Shown in pieces: positions 33,413 to 44,142 of a DNA stretch of 64,000 nucleotides. The notes beneath the pieces were generated by a model. That model was not told where the DNA came from, searched no databases, and worked only from the letters and a program-made list of their open reading frames with translations. A program made the translations under genes and the position numbers. Each line of letters begins with the position of its first letter. The first letter of the stretch is position 1. Origin of the DNA: Actinobacteria bacterium OV320 (GTDB lineage Bacteria > Actinomycetota > Actinomycetes > Streptomycetales > Streptomycetaceae); NCBI GenBank assembly GCA_001298545.1, contig LJCX01000010.1:62001-126000 (forward strand), written 5' to 3'.

Positions 33413-33808
33413 CGCAGCATCCCCCTCATGCCTGACTTCGGGGCACCGTATCCGGCTCGAGGACATCGCCCCGACCATCTCCTGATCACCACCGGATACG
33501 CGCCCTGGCGTGACGGCCTGTGCGATGTCCGCGAACGCGGGAGTCAGGTCCGGTACGGTCGTTCGCTTTCCTCGAACCGGTGCGCGGCCGATCACGGCCG
33601 TGTGTTGCTGTCGGCGGACCTGCCGGGGGTTCCGCGACCCGCAACCACCGTCGTGGCAGGAGCAGGCCCCACTTCACCGTCCCTGGCAGCGGATGCGCCC
33701 GTGTCCCCGGCCTCCCGGTCGCGGTTGACGGGCCAGCGCTTTGGCGGGGCGGGTGTCTGCGTGACAAGGTCGGACGTCACGAAGACGGCCGGTGTCGAAA
33801 GGGACTTC
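33413..33808. other. Divergent gap between two hypothetical genes
   Basis: 396 bp, including the possible upstream start of the left gene at 33466. I see no clear promoter, repeat or RNA; the ribosome site GAAAGGGA at the right end belongs to the gene at 33809. Confidence 0.5.
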
Positions 33809-34381
33809 ATGGACGGGCAGATCTGGGACGCGCTGGTCGACTCGGTGAAGAACGCGTGTACCGCGGGCCTGGAACAGGGTGCTGTGCCCCGGCCGGTCAT
33901 CATGCCGCTTGTGGGCGGCGAACTGGTCGGAATGGTCTGGGCGCGCCCGTTCACGACGAGCGAGGACGCCCTCACGGGCATTGCGCAACTGTCCAACATC
34001 GCGGCCGCGGCCGGCGCGGACGAGATCGTACTGGCCTGGGAGACCGCCGACGTCGCCGCCGCCTGTGACCTGCCCGCCGTCGGCCCCGCCCCCTGCCTGA
34101 ACCTGGTCCGGGCCGGCCGCGATGGACACGTGCTGCACCGGTTTCCGTACACCGAGAACGTCGTGGCCCGCGGCCCCGACGGCACGGCCTCGGTGGTCCC
34201 CGACTGGTTGCCGGCCCTCGCGCCCCAGCCGGGCGGCGACCTGGTGGCGCCCGTCCAGGCCGCCGTCACGTACTCCTTCATCCCTCTGGAGCTGGACCAC
34301 CCGAACCCCTTCGGCGTCACCGTTGTCCTCATGGAGGAGGACGGCTACAAAGTACGTCTGGCCGAGACATTCGCCCACTGA
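33809..34381 (+). CDS. Hypothetical protein
   Basis: 190 aa from ATG 33809, with GAAAGGGA upstream. Soluble; the sequence includes GGELVGMVWARPFTTSEDA, GADEIVLAWETADVAAACDL and LELDHPNPFGVTVVLMEEDG. No membrane segments or known catalytic motif. Codon use is typical of the window. Function unknown; neighbours give no hint. Confidence 0.65.
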   Translation: MDGQIWDALVDSVKNACTAGLEQGAVPRPVIMPLVGGELVGMVWARPFTTSEDALTGIAQLSNIAAAAGADEIVLAWETADVAAACDLPAVGPAPCLNLVRAGRDGHVLHRFPYTENVVARGPDGTASVVPDWLPALAPQPGGDLVAPVQAAVTYSFIPLELDHPNPFGVTVVLMEEDGYKVRLAETFAH

Positions 34382-36493
<2,112 letters not shown>

Positions 36494-36539
36494 CGGCTGC
36501 CCGAGCACGTGAGAGGGGAGTCGGAAAGGAACGAAACCA

Positions 36540-36566
36540 GGGCCGCCCGGACTCGCCGGACGGCCC
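36540..36566. terminator. Hairpin between convergent choA and the AhpD-like gene
   Basis: GGGCCGCCCGG (36540-36550) pairs with CCGGACGGCCC (36556-36566) with one mismatch and a 5-nt loop. Lying 46 bp after choA and just past the end of the opposing gene at 36576, it can serve both. Confidence 0.7.
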
Positions 36567-36575
36567 CGGACCGGT

Positions 36576-37055
36576 TCAGTGCCCCGGCAGCACACATATG
36601 GCGTCGAGCCCCAGCACACGGTTGAGCCGCCCGAACGCCAGCCACGAGCCGAGGCTCATGGTCAGCTCCACGATCTCGGTCTGGCTGTAGTGCGCGGTCA
36701 TCCGGTCCCAGAACTCGTCGTCGAGGCCGTGGTGATCGAGGGCGTACCGCTCCGCGTACTCGGCGGCCAGGCGGGTGCGCTCGTCGAAGGCGTCGGTCGT
36801 GCGCCACTCGGCCACCGCGTCGGCGAACTCCTCCTCGACCTTCTGCTCGTCCCGCTCGGTCCGCCAGTCGAGGCAGAAGAGACAGCCGTTGATCTGGGCG
36901 ATCCGCAGCCGCGCCGCCTCGAACTCGCGCAGTCCCAGGGTCGTGTGGGCGTAGACGGACAGCGAGAAGTTCGCGGCGGCGAGCCCGATGCCGGGGACCA
37001 TGTCGCCCCACACGTACTCGATCGGGTTCTTGCCTTCGGGGATGTCGACGTTCAT
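36576..37055 (-). CDS. Carboxymuconolactone decarboxylase family (AhpD-like) protein
   Basis: 159 aa from ATG 37055 with AAGGAG upstream. The redox motif of AhpD-like proteins is present as NGCLFCLDWRT, a CxxC pair. Downstream is EFADAVAEWRTTDAFDERTRLAAEYAE and a His (DHHGLDDEFW), as in the all-helical fold. Such proteins act as peroxidase partners or gamma-carboxymuconolactone decarboxylase relatives; with the CxxC, a thiol antioxidant role is likelier. Same strand as the dehydrogenase gene 91 bp upstream, possibly one transcript. Confidence 0.88.
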   Translation of the reverse strand: MNVDIPEGKNPIEYVWGDMVPGIGLAAANFSLSVYAHTTLGLREFEAARLRIAQINGCLFCLDWRTERDEQKVEEEFADAVAEWRTTDAFDERTRLAAEYAERYALDHHGLDDEFWDRMTAHYSQTEIVELTMSLGSWLAFGRLNRVLGLDAICVLPGH

Positions 37056-37146
37056 CCGGAACTCCTTCGTGTACGCCCCTGGCCCCGGCCGGCGACAGGA
37101 GACGCGTCCTGGTGGTGTCGGACGGATACGGAAGGGGGCGGCGGCG

Positions 37147-38220
37147 TCATTTCCCACCGAGCCTTCCTGCCGCCGGCCGCAGTGGGACGTCGAGCGCGTC
37201 GTAGAGTCCGGGCTCCGCATCCACGAGCCAGTCGATCGCGCCGACCAGCCGGCCGACCGCGGTGGCGTTCCCGCCCGCGGACCGGTTCTCGCCCTCGTCG
37301 GTCGCCTCGACGGTGACCACGATGCGAGGACGGCCCTCGATGATCACTCGGTGCGCCCCGTCGCCGTTGGGCGGTGACGGCCAATCCGGGGCGCAGGACG
37401 GGTGGATCCGGGTGATGTGCTCGATGACGAGGCGGGGTTCTCCCTTGACGAAGCCCTGCACCTCGAACCGCACCGCGCCCTGGGTGCCTGCGTCGAACTC
37501 ACCCATGGTCCGGGTGCTCACCGTCGCGTCGAGCGCGCGGCGCTCCAAGGTCTCGCGGATCTCGTCGAGTTCGACACCGAGGGCCCTGGCCATCAGCCGA
37601 ATCTGCCCGCCCCACACCATGGTCGGGATCGACGGGGCGAGCATCAGCGGCTCGTAGTCCATCGGCTGGCCCATCCCGACCAGATACCTGACCGACTCCT
37701 CCTGCTCGTACGTGGAGTAGTCGAAGATCTCCTGGCAGCGGACGGCGTCGACGACCGTGCCCAGGCCGCTCATCAGCAGCGGAAGTACGTCATTGCCCCA
37801 GCCCGGGTCGACGCCGGACACGAACAGCGACCCTCCGCCGTCCGCTATGGCGGCGAGCACCGGGTCCCGGAACTCGGGTGGGGCGTTGCGCTGGTCGTAG
37901 AGCGGGTACAGCGCCGGAGTGACGACCACGGCACCCGCCCGGATCGCGGCGCCGATGTCGGCCAGTGCCTCGTCGGGCCGGATGTCGCCCGATGCCGCGT
38001 ACACCACCGCCCGGGGGCCCTCGCCGAGCACGGCGTCGATGTCGTCGGTCGCCGAGATGCCCAGGCCTCGACCGAGGCCGCCGAGGTCGCCCGCGTCGCG
38101 CCCGACCTTCTCGGGGTTGTGAACGAGTACGGCCGCGAGATCGAGCGCCGGATGAGCCTCGACCGCACGGATCGCCGCACGGCCGACGTTGCCGGTACCC
38201 CAGACCACCGTGGAAATCAT
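37147..38220 (-). CDS. DapB-like NAD(P)-binding dehydrogenase
   Basis: 357 aa from ATG 38220. Rossmann start VVWGTGNVGRAAIRAVEAHP, then GDIRPDEALADIGAAIRAGA and VDPGWGNDVLPLLMSGLGT. The arrangement matches the dihydrodipicolinate-reductase-N family that includes 2,4-diaminopentanoate dehydrogenase-like proteins of actinobacteria, often in sterol or aromatic catabolic loci. No clear ribosome site; the frame stays open upstream to GTG 38277, but a palindrome at 38236-38250 argues that transcription starts near there. Followed by the AhpD-like gene. Confidence 0.8.
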   Translation of the reverse strand: MISTVVWGTGNVGRAAIRAVEAHPALDLAAVLVHNPEKVGRDAGDLGGLGRGLGISATDDIDAVLGEGPRAVVYAASGDIRPDEALADIGAAIRAGAVVVTPALYPLYDQRNAPPEFRDPVLAAIADGGGSLFVSGVDPGWGNDVLPLLMSGLGTVVDAVRCQEIFDYSTYEQEESVRYLVGMGQPMDYEPLMLAPSIPTMVWGGQIRLMARALGVELDEIRETLERRALDATVSTRTMGEFDAGTQGAVRFEVQGFVKGEPRLVIEHITRIHPSCAPDWPSPPNGDGAHRVIIEGRPRIVVTVEATDEGENRSAGGNATAVGRLVGAIDWLVDAEPGLYDALDVPLRPAAGRLGGK

Positions 38221-38235
38221 ACGCAGGAGCGTAAT

Positions 38236-38250
38236 CTGACGAGCCGTCAG
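38236..38250. promoter_or_regulatory. Palindromic operator before the DapB-like gene
   Basis: CTGACG-AGC-CGTCAG is a 6-3-6 inverted repeat 15 bp upstream of the ATG at 38220. It differs from the sites of the neighbouring TetR gene (39446-39495), so its regulator is probably encoded elsewhere. Confidence 0.6.
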
Positions 38251-38277
38251 TTTCCATACCCTTGCACCGACCTCCAC

Positions 38278-38532
38278 GGCGTGCTGCCTGGCCTTGGATC
38301 TGGCGCCTGTCCCGTCGTTTGCCCACCAGTAGTCGGGATCGGCCAGGCGGGCGCGTAGTTCGCGGGCTGTGATGTCGTCCGCGTTCTCCAGGGCACTTGT
38401 GTCGTGGCCCCGTGCCTGGAGCGCGTCCAGGACGCGGTCGCGCCGGAACCGGTCGGTGCTGGTGCAGCCCCGTCGACACCGTCCAGGCCGTCGGCGGCGG
38501 GCGGGCCGCTCGGCTTGGTGCTCACGTGACTG
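38278..38532 (-). other. Protein-like decayed stretch upstream of the DapB-like gene
   Basis: The minus strand has no in-frame stop from about 38490 into the dehydrogenase gene and reads as plausible protein (RRDRVLDALQARGHDTSALE; RELRARLADPDYWWANDGTG), but there is no start codon with a ribosome site and no family I recognise. It may be the remnant of another gene. Confidence 0.35.
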
Positions 38533-38808
38533 ATGGGTGCCGCCGGGGGCGAGAACCGGGCTGAGGCGGAGGAGTCGGAACTGGCCCGCCCAAGGGAATT
38601 CGGCGCGTTCACGCTCTTTCGCCGTCGCGTAGGGGGACGCACGGCGGTCGCTCGCGGAGGCGTGGTGGCCGCCGAGCTACCGAACCCCGGCGAGGCGTAC
38701 TGGCTCCAGGAACAGGCCCGCACGGTCCGCCAAGGCTTCATGGATCCGAAGCGGAAGGCGGCGTTCGAGGAGTTTCTTGCCCGGCAGTCATGCCTCGATG
38801 AGCAGTGA
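38533..38808 (+). CDS. Small hypothetical protein
   Basis: 91 aa. Third codon positions are mostly G or C. An acidic N-terminus is followed by FGAFTLFRRRVGGRTAVARG and a helical end (YWLQEQARTVRQGFMDPKR). No ribosome site of note, no known domain; it ends 4 bp before the end of the convergent TetR gene. It may be real or chance. Confidence 0.3.
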   Translation: MGAAGGENRAEAEESELARPREFGAFTLFRRRVGGRTAVARGGVVAAELPNPGEAYWLQEQARTVRQGFMDPKRKAAFEEFLARQSCLDEQ

Positions 38809-38812
38809 TACG

Positions 38813-39433
38813 TCAGGCAGGAGGCCAGCTCTGCAGGGCCATGTCGGCCACCTGCTGGAGTTGGTCGCGGCCGGTGCCGCTCGCGGCTTGGACGGCGATG
38901 CCGTTTGCCACGGTCATGAGGTAGCGGGCGAGCAGCTCGGGATCGGTGCCGGGGGGCAGGACGTCGCCGTCGTCGACGGCTTGCCGGAACCGGTCGCGGA
39001 GCAGGGTGGTGTGCTCGTTGCGCCAGGCGGCGAGGGCGTCGCGGGCAGGGGTTCCCGGGGCGCCGGCGGCGAGGGATCCTTGGACACCGAGGCACCCGGC
39101 GGGGCAGTCGGGGCGGGTGGTGGCCCGGACGGAGCCGTTGAGGAACGCGGTGGCCACCTGCCGAGCGGTCGGTTCTTCCAGGGCCCGGGCCCCGTACGAG
39201 GCGGGGCCTTCGGTGTAGCGCTCCAGGGCTTTGCGGAACAGTGCCTCCTTGTTGCCGAAGGCCGCGTACATGCTGGTGCGGGTGATGCCCATGGCGTTGG
39301 TCAGGTCGGTGAGGCCGGCGCCTTCGTAGCCCTGTTCCCAGAAGACCCGCATGGCCTGTTCTAGGGCCTCGTCGGCGTCGAACCCTCTCGGCCGACCGAT
39401 CGATGCCTTCTGCCGCGTCTCCATGCGGCCCAT
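38813..39433 (-). CDS. TetR-family regulator of the adjacent SDR gene
   Basis: 206 aa; ATG 39433 is favoured over 39424 by GAAGAGG just upstream. HTH: RPRGFDADEALEQAMRVFWEQGYEGAG, LTDLTNAMGITRTSMYAAFGNKEALF (key parts). The pattern with MYAAFGNKE and DCPAGCLGVQG is typical of the TetR group that controls short-chain dehydrogenases. Divergent from the SDR gene at 39520, with two GATCGGT-centred sites in the gap. Confidence 0.88.
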   Translation of the reverse strand: MGRMETRQKASIGRPRGFDADEALEQAMRVFWEQGYEGAGLTDLTNAMGITRTSMYAAFGNKEALFRKALERYTEGPASYGARALEEPTARQVATAFLNGSVRATTRPDCPAGCLGVQGSLAAGAPGTPARDALAAWRNEHTTLLRDRFRQAVDDGDVLPPGTDPELLARYLMTVANGIAVQAASGTGRDQLQQVADMALQSWPPA

Positions 39434-39445
39434 CGTACCTCTTCC

Positions 39446-39495
39446 GTACTGATCGGTGCAGATGTGCTACGGTCCACTTCGGTATCGATCGGTAC
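39446..39495. promoter_or_regulatory. Two GATCGGTAC-type TetR operators
   Basis: Site 1, GTACTGATCGGTGC (39446-39459), is 12 bp from the TetR start. Site 2, GTATCGATCGGTAC (39482-39495), is 24 bp before the SDR start. Both are degenerate forms of the palindrome GTACCGATCGGTAC. One site per divergent gene is a common arrangement. Confidence 0.7.
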
Positions 39496-39519
39496 TGAAG
39501 GTTTGTGGAGGTCATCGGC

Positions 39520-40266
39520 ATGGGACAGCTTGAAGGCAAGACCGCCGTCGTCACCGGCGGCGGCACCGGGATCGGCCTGGCGACCGCGACGCGACTCGCG
39601 GCCGAGGGCGCGCACGTGTTCATCACCGGCCGGCGCAAGGCCGTGCTGGACGCGGCCGTAGAGACCATCGGCCCGGCGGGGGCCACCGCGGTGGTGGGTG
39701 ACGTCTCCGACCTGGCCGACCTGGACCGGCTCTACGACACGGTCCGCGCCCGGGGCCGGGGTCTGGACGTGCTGTTCGCCAATGCCGGCACCGCGTCGTT
39801 CGCGACGCTGGAGCAGGTCACCGAGGAGCACTTCGAGGAGACCTTCGGCGTCAACGTCCGGGGCACGTTGTTCACGGCGCAGAAGGCGCTGCCGCTGCTC
39901 AACGACGGGGCGTCGGTGATCCTGAACTCCTCGGTGCGCGCCGATGACGGTGTCGCGGCGTTCGGCGCGTACGCGGCCTCGAAGGCAGCGATACGGTCCT
40001 TCGCCCGGACCTGGGCCAACGAGCTCAAGGACCGCGGCATCCGGGTCAACGCGATCTCCCCGGGCACCATCGACACTCCTGGACTCGACGCCGTGGCCGC
40101 GGGAGACACACCCCTGACCAAGTCGCAGTTCGCCGCGAGTGTCCCACTGGGCCGGATCGGACGTCCGGACGAGGTCGCCGACGTGGTGGCTTTCCTCGCC
40201 TCCGAGCAGAGCAGCTTCATCCTCGGAGCCAACCTGTACGTCGACGGCGGCGAGAACCAAATCTGA
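39520..40266 (+). CDS. Short-chain dehydrogenase/reductase (SDR)
   Basis: 248 aa from ATG 39520 with GTGGAGG upstream. Classical SDR: TGGGTGIG cofactor motif (here VVTGGGTGIGLATATRL), FANAGTA (NAG), catalytic Ser in LNSSVRADDG, YAASKAA (Tyr-x-x-x-Lys), and the terminal GANLYVDGG. NADP preference is suggested by GRRKAVLD after the second strand. Regulated by the divergent TetR; such pairs often respond to quinones or aldehydes (inference). Confidence 0.93.
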   Translation: MGQLEGKTAVVTGGGTGIGLATATRLAAEGAHVFITGRRKAVLDAAVETIGPAGATAVVGDVSDLADLDRLYDTVRARGRGLDVLFANAGTASFATLEQVTEEHFEETFGVNVRGTLFTAQKALPLLNDGASVILNSSVRADDGVAAFGAYAASKAAIRSFARTWANELKDRGIRVNAISPGTIDTPGLDAVAAGDTPLTKSQFAASVPLGRIGRPDEVADVVAFLASEQSSFILGANLYVDGGENQI

Positions 40267-40384
40267 CCCACCCGTTGCCGGCGCCGACCCGTGTGGCACC
40301 GGCCGGTCGACGGTCCGGGTGAGAACGGAGCGGCTTTGGCTTCTCGTCCTCGGTGGCCCTCTCGGGACGCTCGCGGAGGGCGTG

Positions 40385-41029
40385 TCAGGTGACGAGCTCG
40401 GCGATGCTTCGGGCCGTCAGCCCCAGGCCGAGGAGCAGGGAGAGCGTGACGATCAGCTGCTCCTGGTGCTGCTCCAGCCAGGTCCGCAGGGCGTTCAACC
40501 GGGCGTTCGCGACCGCGGGCGCCCAGACCACGTACAACTCCATGACGATGAGGCTGAGGGTGGCGAGCAGACAGTAGCCGGTCAGTGCGAGCCAGTCGGT
40601 GACGGTGGAGAGGTTCGCGTCGACGGCGGTCGCGGCGCCGGCGCCGACCAGCGCCCAGGGCTGCAACAGCCAGGCCAGGCCGGCTGCCGTGACCGGGGAG
40701 GCGTTGTCGATCCGGGCCGTCCAGCGTGGCGGGCCGTGCGGGCGAGGCGGTCGGCGGTGCCGGTAGGCGCCGTACAGCACCAGTGCCAGGCCGATCGCGA
40801 GCTTCACAGCGATCACGGCAGTCGAGGGCGCGCTGTGACGGGCCGGTGGCTGACCGCCGGTCAGCAGCACCACACAGGCGATCACCACCACCAGGTTGGC
40901 CAGCCACGACAACAGGAACGCCAGACCCTGGCGAACGCCACGCCGTGACGAGAGCAGCAGGATGAAGGCGCTGTTGTGCAAGGGCCCCAGGCTGATGGCC
41001 GTACCGATCACAACCAGGTCGAGGACCAT
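40385..41029 (-). CDS. GAP-family (Sap/SfLAP) six-TM membrane protein
   Basis: 214 aa, about six hydrophobic helices: LVVIGTAISLGPLHNSAFILLLSS, then GLAFLLSWLANLVVVIACVVLL, IAVKLAIGLALVLYGAY and further segments (each quoted in part). The arrangement matches the Sap/sulfolipid-1-addressing (GAP) family of actinobacteria, related to LysE-type transporters and involved in export of lipids or small molecules. Stand-alone gene, convergent with the SDR gene. Confidence 0.78.
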   Translation of the reverse strand: MVLDLVVIGTAISLGPLHNSAFILLLSSRRGVRQGLAFLLSWLANLVVVIACVVLLTGGQPPARHSAPSTAVIAVKLAIGLALVLYGAYRHRRPPRPHGPPRWTARIDNASPVTAAGLAWLLQPWALVGAGAATAVDANLSTVTDWLALTGYCLLATLSLIVMELYVVWAPAVANARLNALRTWLEQHQEQLIVTLSLLLGLGLTARSIAELVT

Positions 41030-41335
41030 CGGATCAGCCGCTCCCGGGTGTCAGGGCCGCCTGCCACCTGGGGACGGGCGGACCGGTCGGCAGAGTGAGG
41101 CGGTGGTGCTGCGGTGCCGCATCCCGACTTTGCAGGCGGCGGCCGGGCAGGTCAAGCAGGCCACGCCCGCAGGGCGGCACCGGCCTTCCGGCGGGGTCCA
41201 GGGCGGCGCCCGGCCCCGACCGCGAGAGCCGCCTTCGATCCGGCCCCTGAGACCTCGGCCGGCGGCGCTCATGGAAACATGCCTCTGGCGGGACGGTGCC
41301 GACTGCCTCGTACGAACAGTCGAAGGGGTGCTCAC
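41030..41335. other. Gap of 306 bp, no gene seen
   Basis: Divergent region between the GAP-family gene and the hypothetical gene at 41336. Open frames here lack ribosome sites and read as Arg/Pro/Gly-rich nonsense. GAAGGGG at the right end is the ribosome site of the next gene. Confidence 0.5.
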
Positions 41336-42001
41336 GTGGGGGACATATCGGCCGAGCGGCGTCGCATCCTGCAGTCGCCTCCGCCCGAGCTGGTCGCTGA
41401 GGCGGCCGCGAACCCGGGCGGGTCGGTCGCGGTGATCGACCCTGACCTCATCGGTGATCCCGACGGATACGTCCCGGGGGAAGCCGTCCAGGGTGTCTGG
41501 CGGGTCGGCGAGGACGGGAAGCTGACCGGCGAGTTCGTGGAGAATCCGAACTACGGCCCGCCCAAGGACGATTTCGCCAAGCTCACGGATTCCGAGCACT
41601 GGCTGGGCTGGCTCGGTGAACAGCCCGCCGTTGCCGTGCGCGAGTCCGTCGCGGGGATCCTGGACGAACAGGTCACGGGAGCCGTCCTGGAGTGGATCAA
41701 GGTCCTCGACGTGCCGCGCTACCTCACCGGAGGCCGCCCCCAACCGGACGACGAGAGCAACATGATCGTCACCAGGGCCGGCCTCGCCGTGCCCTTCGCG
41801 CTCTCCGTGACCAGCCCCGGACGCAGACGGGAGATCCTCCAGGGCGCGTTCTCCTGGGTCGCCGTCAGACTCGACCAGCCCGGCAGGCGCAAGGACCAGG
41901 TCTGGCTCGACCTACGAGCCGACCTGGACTGGGCGGAGACGGAACTGCGCAACCGGATCTACCGCGTCGGCCAGGCCCCCGCCCCCGGCACCGCCACCTG
42001 A
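41336..42001 (+). CDS. Hypothetical protein
   Basis: 221 aa, GTG start at 41336 with GAAGGGG 4-8 nt upstream; the frame is open farther left but without coding character. Soluble. Visible stretches: RRRILQSPPPELVAEAAANP, VQGVWRVGEDGKLTGEFVEN, HWLGWLGEQPAVAVRESVAG and WVAVRLDQPGRR. No family recognised. Convergent with the LysE-type exporter gene across 32 bp. Confidence 0.65.
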   Translation: MGDISAERRRILQSPPPELVAEAAANPGGSVAVIDPDLIGDPDGYVPGEAVQGVWRVGEDGKLTGEFVENPNYGPPKDDFAKLTDSEHWLGWLGEQPAVAVRESVAGILDEQVTGAVLEWIKVLDVPRYLTGGRPQPDDESNMIVTRAGLAVPFALSVTSPGRRREILQGAFSWVAVRLDQPGRRKDQVWLDLRADLDWAETELRNRIYRVGQAPAPGTAT

Positions 42002-42033
42002 ACCCGCCCCGTCCGCATCCCGGAGCAGTGCTT

Positions 42034-42708
42034 TCAGGCTGCCGCGGCGACGCCGATGCCGATGGCGATGAACAGCCAGCCGGTCGTCAGCTCCCAGCGG
42101 TGGCGGACCTTCGGACGGGCGAGGAACGCCCGTAGCCGCGCGGCTACGGCGACCAGGGCGAACCAGTAGGCGACACCGATGATGATGTCCAGGGTGCCCA
42201 GGAAGAAGATCTGCCGCGATGTCGAGCCGCCGCCGTCGACGAACTGCGGCAGGATGCTGAGGAAGAACAGCGCCGCCTTGGGGTTCAGCACATTGGTGAG
42301 GAAGCCCTGGGTGAAGCCGGACCGCCACCGGCCGTGGACCGGTCCGTCCTCCGCCGGAGTTCGCGCGTCGGCGCCGTCCGCCGGGCCCCCGGCCGCTTCT
42401 CGCCCGGCGTCCCGCTCCCGGGCGGCCCGTCGCGCGGCCAGCACGGCCCGGACCCCCAGGTAGACGAGGTAGGCCGCGCCCAGCAGCTTGATGGTGTCGT
42501 AGACCGCCGGTGAGCGGGCGGCGATCAGCGACAGTCCGACCGCGGCGGCGAGCATGTGCACGCACAGTCCGGTCTGGGCGCCCAGCGCCGCGGCCCGCCC
42601 TTTGGCGGGATGCTCGGTGGCCGACCTCACCACCACGAGGAAGTCCGGGCCGGGGACCACATACGCCACCAGTACTACGCCGAGGAAGCCGACGAGGTCG
42701 ACCGACAT
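42034..42708 (-). CDS. LysE-family (RhtB-type) amino-acid exporter
   Basis: 224 aa from ATG 42708 with AAGGGAG upstream. LysE/RhtB features: VVLVAYVVPGPDFLVVVRSA near the N-terminus, GLSLIAARSPAVYDTIKLLGAAYLVYLGVRA (in part), QGFLTNVLNPKAALFFLSIL with the family NPKAALFF motif, and further helices. A basic loop of about 40 residues lies in the middle. It is 79 bp downstream of the diaminobutyrate aminotransferase gene on the same strand, so it may export a product or intermediate of the cluster. Confidence 0.85.
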   Translation of the reverse strand: MSVDLVGFLGVVLVAYVVPGPDFLVVVRSATEHPAKGRAAALGAQTGLCVHMLAAAVGLSLIAARSPAVYDTIKLLGAAYLVYLGVRAVLAARRAARERDAGREAAGGPADGADARTPAEDGPVHGRWRSGFTQGFLTNVLNPKAALFFLSILPQFVDGGGSTSRQIFFLGTLDIIIGVAYWFALVAVAARLRAFLARPKVRHRWELTTGWLFIAIGIGVAAAA

Positions 42709-42787
42709 CCGTTCTCCCTTTCGTTGGCCCCGTGGCCGGTTCGCCGCGCGAGGGTCGTTCATCCAAGAGGTGGGTGCCCGGGTCCGG

Positions 42788-44047
42788 TCAGGCCGCGAGA
42801 GTCCGCCCGCCGACTGTCGAGGCGACGGACTCGTCGAGTATCCCAAGGCCCCGTTCCAACTGCTCGTCCGTCACGGTCAGCGGCGGCAGGACCTTGGCCA
42901 CCTCGTCGTGGGGCCCGGCCGTCTCCAGCAGCAGACCGGCTCGGTACGCGGCGTCACACACCTCACGGGCCGCGCCCGGACGGTCGAAGGGCAGCCCCCA
43001 CGCGAGGCCGCGCCCGCGCGGGGCGGACAGTCCGTGCCGGCGGGCGGTGTCCGCGAGAGCGCGGGCCACGCGCTCGCCCAGCACTGCGGTCCGGGCCTCC
43101 AGCGCACCGTCGGACCAGAACAGCTCGAGAGCCCGGGCGGCGGTGACGAACGCCGGGTTGTAACCACGGAAGGTGCCGTTGTGCTCGCCGGGCTTCCACA
43201 CGTCGTACTCGGGACGCATCAGCGTGAGGGCCATGGGCATCCCGTACCCGCTGATGGACTTGGACAGGCAGACGATGTCGGGGACTATTCCGGCCGGTTC
43301 GAAGGAGAAGAACGGCCCGGTACGCCCGCAGCCCATCTGGATGTCGTCCACCACCAGCAGCGTGTCGTGCTCGCGAGCCCAGGAGGCCAGTGCGCGCAGC
43401 CAGGCCGGACGGGCCGGGTGGACCCCGCCCTCACCCTGCACGGTCTCCACCAATACGGCCGCGGGCGGCCCGTCCTCGGCGACGCCGTCCAGCGACCGGA
43501 CGAGTCGGGCCACCGCCTGCTCGTCGTCGTCGGCGAGATCGTCGAAGGGCACCGGCACGGTGTACGGCAGCGGTACGCCTGCCCCGGCACGCTTCATCGG
43601 ATTGGCGGTGACCGCCAGCGCTCCGAGCGTCATGCCGTGGAAGCCGCACCGGAAGTAGGCGACGGTGTGCCGCCCGGTGACCTTGCGGGCGAGCTTGAGT
43701 GCGGCCTCGACCGCGTTGGTGCCGCCCGGCCCGGGGAACTGGACGCGGTAGTCCAGGCCGCGCGGTGCGAGGACCAGGTCCCGTAACCGCTCCAGGAATG
43801 CGCGTTTGGCCGTGGTGTGCATGTCGAGTCCGTGCGTGACGCCGTCGCCGGACAGGTATTCCAGCAGTGCTGCCTTCAGCTCGGGCGGATTGTGTCCGTA
43901 GTTGAGGGCGCCGGCGCCGGCGAAGAAGTCGACGAAGGACCGCCCGGACTCGTCGCACAGCACGGCGCCGCGTCCGGTGGTGAACACCGTGTGCCAGGCC
44001 CGGCTGTAACTACGGACCTCTGATTCCATGGTGCCGAATACGCTCAT
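42788..44047 (-). CDS. L-2,4-diaminobutyrate aminotransferase (EctB-type)
   Basis: 419 aa from ATG 44047, which has AGGA at a better distance than the ATG at 44053. Class III PLP aminotransferase closely matching EctB: ESEVRSYSRAWHTVFT, DFFAGAGALNYGHN, GVTHGLDMHTTAKRAFLE, QFPGPGGTNAVEAALKLARK, and the PLP Lys in VCLSKSISGYGMP. It makes L-2,4-diaminobutyrate from aspartate semialdehyde and glutamate. Here it lies at the end of a carrier-protein operon and there is no ectoine synthase gene; an EctA-type gene is at 55310. Confidence 0.88.
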   Translation of the reverse strand: MSVFGTMESEVRSYSRAWHTVFTTGRGAVLCDESGRSFVDFFAGAGALNYGHNPPELKAALLEYLSGDGVTHGLDMHTTAKRAFLERLRDLVLAPRGLDYRVQFPGPGGTNAVEAALKLARKVTGRHTVAYFRCGFHGMTLGALAVTANPMKRAGAGVPLPYTVPVPFDDLADDDEQAVARLVRSLDGVAEDGPPAAVLVETVQGEGGVHPARPAWLRALASWAREHDTLLVVDDIQMGCGRTGPFFSFEPAGIVPDIVCLSKSISGYGMPMALTLMRPEYDVWKPGEHNGTFRGYNPAFVTAARALELFWSDGALEARTAVLGERVARALADTARRHGLSAPRGRGLAWGLPFDRPGAAREVCDAAYRAGLLLETAGPHDEVAKVLPPLTVTDEQLERGLGILDESVASTVGGRTLAA

Positions 44048-44142
44048 GCTCATTCCTGTCTGGTGCGGGTGCGGGTGCGGGTGAGGTTCCTCGCTCAGTC
44101 GGTCGTATCGGGGCCGGGGGCCCGTCGATTCGGAACGGGCGT

